Assembly (NCBI GenBank): GCA_024278975.1
Contig: JAJRSD010000060.1
Span: 23,507 to 87,506, forward strand
Direction: 5' to 3'
DNA from: Bacteroidota bacterium
Lineage (GTDB): Bacteria; Bacteroidota; Bacteroidia; Bacteroidales; Prolixibacteraceae
Length of the DNA: 64,000 nt
Under the pieces are notes generated by a model. That model was given only the letters and a program-made list of their open reading frames with translations. It ran no database searches and was not told where the DNA came from. A program made the translations under genes and the position numbers. Each line of letters begins with the position of its first letter. Positions within the stretch are counted from its first letter, which is position 1. Below are positions 57,808 through 64,000 of this stretch, one piece after another.

Positions 57808-58332
57808 ATGAGTACAATAAAACCAAAAGTCTGGTACGTTATTTATACCCGCTCGAGGGCAGAAAAAAAAGTATTGGCAGACCTTACAGAACAAGGTATT
57901 ACCTGTTTTATTCCAATGCAAAAGAGACTCAGACAGTGGAAGGATCGAAAAAAAATAGTAGAAATGCCCCTGTTGCCCGGATACTGTTTTGTTTATATTA
58001 ACCGAATTGACTACGACCGTGTACTACACACCCATAATGTGGTATCGTATGTTATCTTCGAAAAAAAAGCTGCGGTTGTACCCGAAATCCAGATAGAGCA
58101 AATAAAGAAGATAGTAGAGCAAACAGTGTTTCCGGTTACTGTCTCATTCGATAATTTTATACCGGGACAAAAAGCAGAAATTATTGCACCTCCACTGACA
58201 GGGATAACAGGTATATTAATAAAACCCCACGGAAAAGACAGGTTTATTGTTAGAATTGATGCAATTAGTTTGAATTGTATGTTAGATATTCATGCCGATG
58301 ATATTGTATTAATTTCTCCCGATAAAAAATAA
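57808..58332 (+). CDS. UpxY-family transcription antiterminator (NusG-like)
   Basis: A specialised NusG paralogue of the type that opens Bacteroides capsule and surface-polysaccharide operons. The NusG N-terminal domain reads WYVIYTRSRAEKKVLADL, FIPMQKRLRQWKDRKKIVEM, PLLPGYCFVYI. A KOW domain follows (FIPGQKAEIIAPPLTGITGI, LIKPHGKDRFIVRIDA). It has 174 residues. UpxY genes normally head a long polysaccharide operon, but here the next genes are a toxin-antitoxin pair and broken genes, so this copy is orphaned. Confidence 0.92.
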   Translation: MSTIKPKVWYVIYTRSRAEKKVLADLTEQGITCFIPMQKRLRQWKDRKKIVEMPLLPGYCFVYINRIDYDRVLHTHNVVSYVIFEKKAAVVPEIQIEQIKKIVEQTVFPVTVSFDNFIPGQKAEIIAPPLTGITGILIKPHGKDRFIVRIDAISLNCMLDIHADDIVLISPDKK

Positions 58333-58567
58333 GAGAGTATTGGTAGTTTATTAAAAATCTATACGCTATAAAAAAAATATAATAAACATAATAAAACAAA
58401 TAATAATTCTATTTTTGTAACCCAATCTTTTGTTTTCGTTGGATAACAAATTTTACCTCACGGCACATACCCAATATGTAACCGAGAAGGCGAAGCTGTA
58501 AAAAAAGGTTAGGGAAATCATTAAAAAAAGAACCTAAAAAAAGCTTTAGAGAGCTTTTCAAATGTCT
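58333..58567. other. Leader-like region after the UpxY gene, no gene
   Basis: No open frame. It contains a short inverted repeat (AAAGCTTTAGAGAGCTTTT around 58539-58558). In intact loci this is the 5' untranslated region where UpxY acts; here it leads into the toxin-antitoxin genes. Confidence 0.35.
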
Positions 58568-58598
58568 TTTGCTCTTTACTCAAATACAATTACCTTTG
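58568..58598 (+). promoter_or_regulatory. Promoter of the toxin-antitoxin operon
   Basis: TTTG (58568-58571) is followed after 19 bases by TACCTTTG (58591-58598), a full match to the Bacteroidota promoter, 18 bases before the antitoxin ATG. Confidence 0.75.
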
Positions 58599-58616
58599 TA
58601 AAACAAATACGATAAA

Positions 58617-58850
58617 ATGGAAGCAATATTTAAAATAGAACCTAAAGAGTTTAACGAAGAACTGTTTCTTCGCTTAAAAAAACTATTTAAAGGAAAAACT
58701 GTTACCATCGCTTTTTCAACAGAGGTAGATGAAACCAGTTACCTTACAATGAATCCTGTAAACGAAGAACATTTATTGGAAAGTATAGCCCAAGAGCCGG
58801 TAATCAGGTTTACACCTGAAGAGTTTAAAGAAAAAATCAGCAAGCTATAA
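58617..58850 (+). CDS. Antitoxin of a YoeB-type pair
   Basis: A small acidic protein of 77 residues placed directly before a Txe/YoeB toxin, the standard antitoxin position. Its N-terminus (FKIEPKEFNEELFLRLKKLF ) looks like a DNA-binding/dimerisation region. The C-terminus (VIRFTPEEFKEKISKL) is a helix of the kind that wraps the toxin. Sequence alone does not show the classic YefM/Phd fold; assignment is mainly from position and size. Confidence 0.75.
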   Translation: MEAIFKIEPKEFNEELFLRLKKLFKGKTVTIAFSTEVDETSYLTMNPVNEEHLLESIAQEPVIRFTPEEFKEKISKL

Positions 58851-58863
58851 CCTACTTCTATTA

Positions 58864-59127
58864 ATGAGAAATATCGAATTTACGGATAAGGGGTGGGCAG
58901 ATTTTATCGAATGGTCGAAAAATGAGAGGAAAATATTCAATAAAATTTCACGTTTGATTGAGGAAACATCAAAAAATCCGTTTAATGGAACAGGGAAACC
59001 CGAGGCGTTAAAACATAATCTAAAAGGATACTGGTCGAGGCGAATTACCAACGAGCACCGACTTGTATATTCCGTGGATAATAAGGCTATAAAAATAGTT
59101 TCCTGTAAATACCATTATAAAAAATAA
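58864..59127 (+). CDS. Txe/YoeB family toxin (mRNA interferase)
   Basis: An 87-residue RelE-superfamily ribosome-dependent endoribonuclease. It has the YoeB features AWADFIEW-like (GWADFIEWSKNERKIFNKIS), GTGKPEALKHNLKGYWSRRI, NEHRLVYSV and the C-terminal CKYHY, containing the catalytic Glu, Arg and His at their usual places. It starts 13 bases after the antitoxin stop. Full length, apparently functional. Confidence 0.9.
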   Translation: MRNIEFTDKGWADFIEWSKNERKIFNKISRLIEETSKNPFNGTGKPEALKHNLKGYWSRRITNEHRLVYSVDNKAIKIVSCKYHYKK

Positions 59128-59191
59128 TATGGCAAAGTGCCCATAAAAAAAAGAACCATAAAATAAGCCCGGTGCGAAGGGCATGAGACCG

Positions 59192-59432
59192 CTTCGGTCG
59201 TGCCTCCCTCGCGGAACCTTGCACAAAAAATAAAACATTCCTTATCTTCTCCCAAAACAATAAAACATTCCTTATTCTCTCCCCTGTTTAGGGGAGATGC
59301 CAGCGTAAGGCATGTGGGAGGCCGGCAGAGGGGTTTTTAGGGGAGATGCCAGCGTAAGGCATGCGGGAGGCCGGCAGAGGGGTTTTTAGGGGAGATGCCA
59401 GCGTAAGGCATGAGCGAGGGAGGACGACGAAG
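59192..59432. repeat. Imperfect inverted repeat pair, GC-rich, around the 49-bp tandem
   Basis: The left arm at 59192-59212 (CTTCGGTCGTGCCTCCCTCGC) read in reverse complement matches the right arm at 59414-59432 apart from two single-base gaps. Both arms are much richer in G+C than the surroundings. With the tandem repeat between them they make one 240-bp foreign-looking block with no coding frame. Confidence 0.65.
59290..59411 (+). repeat. 49-bp tandem repeat, two full copies and a partial third
   Basis: The unit starts AGGGGAGATGCCAGCGTAAG and contains GGGAGGCCGGCAGAGGGG. Copies begin at 59290, 59339 and 59388, exactly 49 bases apart. Copies 1 and 2 differ by one base in the visible unit; copy 3 runs to GGCATG and then diverges into the right arm of the inverted repeat. 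Confidence 0.9.
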
Positions 59433-59479
59433 GAAGACGTGGCAGACTTGTGAAACCAGGCTAAGCTAAATCAAAAAAT

Positions 59480-59753
59480 ATGTACCAAGAATTAATAACC
59501 TTCATTCGGAAAACCTACAACAAACCCAAAGGTTTTATCCCGTTCCAATTACTGGCTCAATGTGGTTCTGTTAAAAAATAGAAAAGAACGAGATGAGTTT
59601 TTAAAATATACCAATGACAACGGAATAATGACTCGCCCAATATGGGAACTAATGAATCGTTTGCCCATGTTTAAAGATTGCCAAACCGGAGATTTAAGCA
59701 ACTCGGAGTGGTTGGTGGATAGGGTAGTGAATATAACGAGTACGGTTATCTAA
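59480..59753 (+). pseudogene. Remnant of a LegC-like DegT/DnrJ/EryC1 aminotransferase (internal deletion)
   Basis: The reading frame starts MYQELITFIRKTYNKPKGFI, which is how LegC-type PLP aminotransferases begin. After the next codon the sequence jumps into a different frame, reading SNYWLNVVLLKNRKERDEFL and then GIMTRPIWELMNRLPMFKDC ... NITSTVI, the C-terminal end of the same family. The middle ~270 codons, including the PLP lysine, are gone. Such enzymes make legionaminic-acid-type sugars for surface glycans. The gene is dead, and marks a deleted polysaccharide locus downstream of the UpxY gene. Confidence 0.8.
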
Positions 59754-59769
59754 ATTTACAAGAAACAAA

Positions 59770-60706
59770 ATGAGTAATAACGAGATTGTTATTTATAAAT
59801 CAGAAGAACCAGCTTTTTCAATAGACGTAAAATTAGAGAATGAAACAGTTTGGCTCTCACAAGCTCAAATGGTGGAGTTATTCGAAGCAACTAAACAAAA
59901 TATTAGTTTACACATTAATAATATTTACAGAGAAGGCGAATTAGAAAAAGAGTCAACAGTCAAGGATTACTTGACAGTTCAAAAGGAAGGGAAGCGTAGG
60001 GTAAAACGAAGCGTATTGTTTTATAATCTAGATGTGATTATCTCAGTAGGGTATAGAGTAAAATCATTGAGAGGAACACAATTTAGAATATGGGCAAATA
60101 GAATACTGAAAGATTATCTCCTAAAAGGATATGTTCTTAATCAAAGAGTTAACAATATTGAAAAAAAACTATTAGAACACGACCAGAAATTTGATTTACT
60201 TATTCAAACCAATCTTCCAAAAACAGAAGGAATATTTTATGATGGGCAAATATTCGATGTTCAGGGTGTGTAATTTTATTTTTTATTAAAGGTAAATTGT
60301 AAAGAATTGGAATCAAGTTGTAAAAAACAAACTATTACACACTCCATATACTTTTATTACAAAATTGGTTAAGTCTGCCACAAAAGAAATAGTTTTAGTT
60401 GATAATTATATAGATGAGAGTACCTTACTATTGCTTAGTAAAAGAAGTAGAAATGTAGAGACTACAATTTTTACCTCAAAAATATCAAAACAATTAAACC
60501 TTGATATTAAAAAGCATAACCAACAATACCCCGAAATACATATTTATAAGTATAAAAAATCACACGACAGATTCCTTATTATTGACAATAAAACCATCTA
60601 TCATATAGGAGCTTCAATTAAAGACCTTGGAAGAAAACTATTTGCCTTTTCCAAACTAAATATAGATATTTCAGCATTATTAAAAGAGCTTAACTTAAAT
60701 AAGTAA
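59770..60706 (+). pseudogene. RhuM-family protein gene split by a small insertion
   Basis: The first part (59770-60273, 167 residues) has the RhuM/Virulence_RhuM domain: TVWLSQAQMVELFEATKQNI, VKRSVLFYNLDVIISVGYRV, GTQFRIWANRILKDYLLKGY, ending FYDGQIFD before running into the insertion and a stop. The second part resumes in another frame at about 60342 with PYTFITKLVKSATKEIVLVD and continues SHDRFLIIDNKTIYHIGASI to the stop at 60706. The pieces are the two ends of one gene with a phospholipase-D-like C-terminal domain. Function unknown. The first half could still be translated as a truncated DNA-binding protein. Confidence 0.8.
60266..60342. mobile_element. 77-bp MITE-like insertion with terminal inverted repeats
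   Basis: The segment begins GTGTGTAAT and ends ATTACACAC, a perfect 9-bp terminal inverted repeat. It encodes nothing and lies exactly where the RhuM-family frame is broken. No clear target-site duplication is visible at its edges, so identity as a transposed element is inferred. Confidence 0.6.
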
Positions 60707-60749
60707 AAAGTAAAAAACTCAAAGTAAAAAGTGGGGATAACCTTAAACC
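60701..60749 (+). repeat. 49-nt 3'-flank repeat, copy A
   Basis: This block starts at the final Lys codon and stop (AAGTAA) of the RhuM-family gene and runs through AAAGTGGGGATAACC into AAACCTT-type repeats. It matches 62186-62234 with one mismatch. Confidence 0.85.
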
Positions 60750-60800
60750 TTAAACCTGAAACTTTCAAACCTTAAACCTTAAACATTCAAACCTAAAACC
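60739..60800. repeat. AAACCTT-type short repeats
   Basis: Tandem 7-base units of the form AAACCTT / AAACCTG / AAACTTT fill the gap. Similar tracts follow at 62224-62277 and 63625-63680, and a related pair of units follows secA. Confidence 0.8.
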
Positions 60801-60844
60801 ATAATATGTTTGTTGATTCTAAATGGACTCAATTTCGTAATTAA

Positions 60845-62191
60845 GTGAAAAAGCTGAACATCCAAAATATAATTAAACTCGGCGAAGGACAATACATCGA
60901 ATTTAAAGAAAGTATTGATAAATCATTGCAGAAAGAAATGGTGGCATTTGCCAATGCTTCCGGAGGGTTTATTTATATTGGTGTTAAGGATAATGGTGAT
61001 ATTAAAGGTGTTAAAATCACAAATAAATTAAAATCACTGATACAAGATACTGCTCGAAATTGTGATCCATCTCTATCTATTTTAATAAACGAAATAGATA
61101 ATGTAATTGCGATAGAAGTGAAAGAAGGTGTAAATAAACCCTATACATGTTCGGCAGGCTTTTTTATGCGGATGGGAGCCAACTCACAGAAAATGAAAAG
61201 AGACGAAATTTTATCATTAGCTGTAAAATCAGGAAAAATAAGGTACGATGAGCAGATTTGTGAGAATTTTGAATGGAAAGATTTTGATAACGAAAAATTT
61301 GAATACTATTTAAAACTAGCCAACATTTCCAATAATCTTCCTAAAAAAGATATTCTAAAAAATTTAAGAGTATTAACAAACAATGGTTTTACAAATGCAG
61401 GAGTATTATACTTTGCAAAAGAACCTTATAAATACATTATTACATCGAAAATACGCTGTATTCATTTTAACGATAATAAAAGAGTAGATATATTAGATAA
61501 AAAGTTGATTGATAGAGGGATTGTTGGGAATATAGAATATGCCATTGCTTATATTAAAGAGCGTGTACCGGTTAAGTACGAAATAAAAGGGGCAAGACGG
61601 AAGGAATTTCCCGAATATCCTATAGAAGCATACCGAGAGGCAATTGTTAATGCGATTATTCATTTCGATTATTATTTAGGTGATACCATTGCAATTGAAA
61701 AACTCTCTGATAAAATTATTATAAACAATAAAGGCGAATTATTATTTCCTGTGAAAGATTTCGGAAACAGAAGTGAGGTGCGAAATAGATTACTTGCCGA
61801 CCTGCTAAGCCGTACTATTTATATGGAAAAAGCAGGTACAGGTATTAAACGGGTTAAAGATGCTTGTATGTTAAATAATAATAAAGTAGTATTTGATTTT
61901 ACGGATGCTTTTTGGGTAACTATTATGTCTAACAAAACGAATGTCCCTTTAAATGTCCCTTTAAATGTCCCTTTAAATGTCCCTTTAAATGTCCCTTTAA
62001 ATGACAGGCAAAAACAAATAATTGCCCATATAATTCAGAATAATAGTATAACACAAGTTGAATTATCAATGGAATTAAAAGTAACAGATAAAACTATTAA
62101 AAGAGATTTACAGTATCTACAAGAGAAAAGGATTATTGAAAGAAAAGGTAGTAAAAAAACCGGATATTGGGAGGTTGTAAGTGATAAGTAA
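60845..62191 (+). CDS. AlbA_2-domain ATP-binding protein (putative transcriptional regulator)
   Basis: Domains: an N-terminal AlbA_2/Schlafen-type domain (IKLGEGQYIEFKESIDKSLQ, MVAFANASGGFIYIGVKDNG), a GHKL ATPase-like C-terminal half (HATPase_c_4 type: YREAIVNAIIHFDYY, DKIIINNKGELLFP, MEKAGTGIKRVKDAC), a Pro-rich spacer made of five NVPL repeats, and a winged helix-turn-helix (ITQVELSMELKVTDKTIKRD). The start is a GTG at 60845, directly after the stop codon of a 12-residue frame at 60806. The protein has 448 residues. Partner or target unknown. Confidence 0.85.
   Translation: MKKLNIQNIIKLGEGQYIEFKESIDKSLQKEMVAFANASGGFIYIGVKDNGDIKGVKITNKLKSLIQDTARNCDPSLSILINEIDNVIAIEVKEGVNKPYTCSAGFFMRMGANSQKMKRDEILSLAVKSGKIRYDEQICENFEWKDFDNEKFEYYLKLANISNNLPKKDILKNLRVLTNNGFTNAGVLYFAKEPYKYIITSKIRCIHFNDNKRVDILDKKLIDRGIVGNIEYAIAYIKERVPVKYEIKGARRKEFPEYPIEAYREAIVNAIIHFDYYLGDTIAIEKLSDKIIINNKGELLFPVKDFGNRSEVRNRLLADLLSRTIYMEKAGTGIKRVKDACMLNNNKVVFDFTDAFWVTIMSNKTNVPLNVPLNVPLNVPLNVPLNDRQKQIIAHIIQNNSITQVELSMELKVTDKTIKRDLQYLQEKRIIERKGSKKTGYWEVVSDK
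61940..61999 (+). repeat. 12-bp in-frame tandem repeat, five copies
   Basis: AATGTCCCTTTA is repeated five times without a mismatch, each copy coding Asn-Val-Pro-Leu, between the ATPase-like domain and the winged helix of the AlbA_2 protein. Changes in copy number would keep the frame and only alter linker length. Confidence 0.95.
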
Positions 62192-62234
62192 AAAGTAAAA
62201 ATCTCAAAGTAAAAAGTGGGGATAACCTTAAACC
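62186..62234 (+). repeat. 49-nt 3'-flank repeat, copy B
   Basis: It starts at the final Lys codon and stop of the AlbA_2 gene and is identical to copy A at 48 of 49 bases. AAACCTG/AAACTTT units follow to about 62277. Confidence 0.85.
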
Positions 62235-62332
62235 TGAAACCTGAAACTTTAAACCTGAAACTTTAAACCTTAAACTTTTCTCTCTAAACAAACAGTAAAC
62301 ACTAAAACTTTTCATTAACAACAAACAATACA

Positions 62333-63586
62333 ATGATCGCAGAACGACTTAAAGAAATATATTTAGATCAAAAGCTTGCCTTTAATAGGAAAGACAATCT
62401 TATTGACCGTGATATTGATTTAAATAGCTACTTAATTACTTTGCAAATAGTGGTTATAACGGGTGTGCGACGAAGTGGAAAATCATCTCTGCTATACTTG
62501 ATAAGTAAGGCTCTAAAGATAAATGAGCAGGATTATATTTATCTTAATCTTGACGATGAGCGCATAAATAATGACTTATCTGTTTTAGAGGATATGTACT
62601 CTATACATTGTCAAATGTACAATAGCAAGCCTGTTTTCTTTCTTGATGAAGTACAAAATATAAGTGGATGGGAGCGCTTCGTTAACAGGATGTATGAAAA
62701 GGGCTTGAAATTATTTATTACCGGTTCCAATGCTACTTTGTTGAGCTCCGAAATTTCCACATCACTTACGGGCAGAAATAAAACCATCGAGCTATATCCT
62801 TTTTCTTTTGCCGAATACCTTCGGTTTAAAAAACACCAGATAGATATTGATAAACTTGATTCCGATTCGAAAACAATTATTATTAAATCATTTAACGAAT
62901 ACTTAAAATCCGGCGGATTTCCACTGGTGGCGAAAGAGAACGATCTGGATATACTGGATGCTTATTTCAAAGATATACTTTATCGGGATATTATAGCACG
63001 TTATAAAATAACTCAATTAGAAGAGATAAAACAGATTGGTTTATACTTTGCCGCCAATGTGGCTAAACTTTTTTCCATATCAACACTACAAAAAATATCG
63101 GGAATTAAAAGTACTGCCAGTGTAAATGCATATTTGAATTATTACGCACAATCATTCCTTTTTTACTACGTAAGAAAGTTTGACTATTCCATAAAAAAAC
63201 AAATTCTCAATCCGCGAAAAGTATATGCCGTAGATCAAGGCTTTGCAAGCCGTATCGGATTTAATTTTTCTGAAAATAAAGGCCGTATTCTTGAAAACGT
63301 AGTCTATCTGCAACTATTACGACAAAAAGCAGAGGTTTTCTATTTCTCCAAAAAAGGAGAATGTGACTTTGTGATAAAACAAGGCCTGGAAATCGTACAG
63401 GCAATTCAGGTGTGTTATTCATTAAGTATTGACAATCTCGATAGAGAAGTAAAAGGATTATTCGAAGCCATAAAAGAATTCAACCTAAACGCAGGAAAGC
63501 TGATTGTATTCGAATCAAGCATAAAGCAAGAACAACTACCCGATAACATCGAACTGATTATCATTTGGCAATGGCTGTTACGATAA
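62333..63586 (+). CDS. AAA_14/DUF4143 family ATPase
   Basis: The AAA_14 domain has Walker A in ITGVRRSGKSSLLYLI (about residues 42-57), Walker B in PVFFLDEVQNISGW, and the sensor region LKLFITGSNATLLSSEISTS followed by LTGRNKTIELYPFSFAEYLR. The C-terminal DUF4143 region includes a winged helix (SISTLQKISGIKSTASVNAY) and a nuclease-like core (LENVVYLQLLRQKAEVFYFS, KKGECDFVIKQG). It has 417 residues and looks intact. The family is abundant and patchily distributed in Bacteroidota; function unknown. Confidence 0.88.
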   Translation: MIAERLKEIYLDQKLAFNRKDNLIDRDIDLNSYLITLQIVVITGVRRSGKSSLLYLISKALKINEQDYIYLNLDDERINNDLSVLEDMYSIHCQMYNSKPVFFLDEVQNISGWERFVNRMYEKGLKLFITGSNATLLSSEISTSLTGRNKTIELYPFSFAEYLRFKKHQIDIDKLDSDSKTIIIKSFNEYLKSGGFPLVAKENDLDILDAYFKDILYRDIIARYKITQLEEIKQIGLYFAANVAKLFSISTLQKISGIKSTASVNAYLNYYAQSFLFYYVRKFDYSIKKQILNPRKVYAVDQGFASRIGFNFSENKGRILENVVYLQLLRQKAEVFYFSKKGECDFVIKQGLEIVQAIQVCYSLSIDNLDREVKGLFEAIKEFNLNAGKLIVFESSIKQEQLPDNIELIIIWQWLLR

Positions 63587-63624
63587 ATAATAGTTCAATG
63601 TTCAAAGAGTTCAAAGTTGAGCGA

Positions 63625-63680
63625 ACCTTAAACCTTAAACTTGAAACCTTAAACCTTAAACCTTAAACCTTAACCTCCAA
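63625..63680. repeat. AAACCTT-type short repeats before the ORF6N gene
   Basis: Seven or more near-perfect heptamers of the type AAACCTT in a row, of the same family as those at 60.7 and 62.2 kb. Confidence 0.85.
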
Positions 63681-63703
63681 ACCTCAGCTATAACGCAGGT
63701 ATT

Positions 63704-64000
63704 ATGAATAAAGAATTACAGACATATAACAAAATTCAAAATAATATTTACACGATACGAAATATGCAGGTCATGATTGATCGGGATTTAGCTAAAATGT
63801 ATGGTGTCGAAACTCGAAGATTAAACGAACAGGTTAAAAGAAATATTGAAAGATTTCCAGTTGAGTTCATGTTTCAACTTACTAAAGAGGAGATGAATAA
63901 TTGGAAATCGCAAATTGCGACATCCAATAAAGAAATAATGGGGTTGAGAAAACCCCCATTAGCTTTCACTGAACAAGGCGTCTCCATGCTTTCGGCTATA
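63704..64000 (+). CDS. ORF6N domain protein, cut by window end
   Basis: The visible 99 residues match the ORF6N DNA-binding domain: NIYTIRNMQVMIDRDLAKMY, GVETRRLNEQVKRNIERFPV, EFMFQLTKEEM, LAFTEQGVSMLSAI. Such proteins are frequent in phages and accessory islands of Bacteroidota, where they are thought to bind DNA. The stop codon lies beyond the window. Confidence 0.9.
   Translation, partial: MNKELQTYNKIQNNIYTIRNMQVMIDRDLAKMYGVETRRLNEQVKRNIERFPVEFMFQLTKEEMNNWKSQIATSNKEIMGLRKPPLAFTEQGVSMLSAI

Noticed and set aside
58617..63586. Anti-phage defence island built from the TA pair, RhuM, AlbA_2 and AAA_14 genes
   Set aside because: Each family occurs in accessory DNA, but there is no operon linking them, one is broken, and repeats separate the rest; the evidence for a joint system is too weak.
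60739..63680. AAACCTT tracts as a CRISPR array
   Set aside because: Units are only 7 bases with no unique spacers, and no cas genes are present.
57615..64000. Intact integrative element or prophage inserted at tRNA-Leu
   Set aside because: No integrase, no repeat of the tRNA 3' end, and no phage structural gene were seen within the window.

Overview
The window is AT-rich chromosomal DNA from a member of the Bacteroidota, probably a Bacteroidales/Marinilabiliales-type polysaccharide degrader. The evidence is: several secreted enzymes ending in type IX secretion (T9SS) sorting domains, promoters of the Bacteroidota form TTTG-N19/20-TAnnTTTG, an UpxY-family antiterminator, a long SecA with a SEC-C zinc tail, and Bacteroidota-type LptD, DUF5686 and DUF6515 proteins. 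No species assignment is attempted.

Layout. 1-2.9 kb holds def (cut by the window edge) and ruvX on the minus strand, then a DUF6515-like secreted protein and an unknown protein on the plus strand. 2.98-12.45 kb is a tightly packed eight-gene minus-strand operon: MMPL/RND lipid exporter, LolA-like lipid carrier, TauE/SafE permease, CdsA, polyprenol/phytol-type lipid kinase, SDR oxidoreductase/epimerase, CDP-alcohol phosphatidyltransferase and a DUF5686 outer-membrane protein. It reads as a pathway that builds an activated lipid and exports it. 12.6-19.7 kb is a second minus-strand operon: a small membrane protein, a TolC channel fused to an ABC-type substrate-binding domain, a membrane-fusion lipoprotein and an RND pump. 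The promoters of both operons carry the same near-palindromic operator, so they probably share one TetR-like repressor, which is not in the window.

19.9-29.8 kb is a secreted glycan-degradation cluster (GH30-like, beta-helix lyase/hydrolase, SASA esterase fused to GH5, GH5-CBM6), followed by a 1302-residue lamin-tail T9SS protein with repeats. 34.5-41 kb holds housekeeping genes (secA, lgt, an FKBP, aroC, DUF134). 41-46.4 kb holds a secreted esterase, a barrel gene broken by one stop codon, and a nucleotide-sugar dehydrogenase/epimerase pair. 46.6-53.4 kb holds lipoproteins, ridA, lptD, an amidase and an MCE (MlaD-like) protein. dnaA, a YigZ-family gene and pyrBI follow; pyrBI has what looks like a translated leader and attenuator.

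From the tRNA-Leu(CAG) at 57.6 kb to the end the DNA looks accessory and eroded. It contains an orphan UpxY antiterminator, a YoeB-type toxin-antitoxin pair, GC-rich tandem and inverted repeats, a deletion remnant of a LegC-like aminotransferase, a RhuM-family gene split by a 77-bp element with terminal inverted repeats, an AlbA_2 ATP-binding regulator with a tandem repeat, an AAA_14/DUF4143 ATPase and an ORF6N gene cut by the window end. The genes are separated by AAACCTT-type repeats. I read this as the scar of a former surface-polysaccharide locus.
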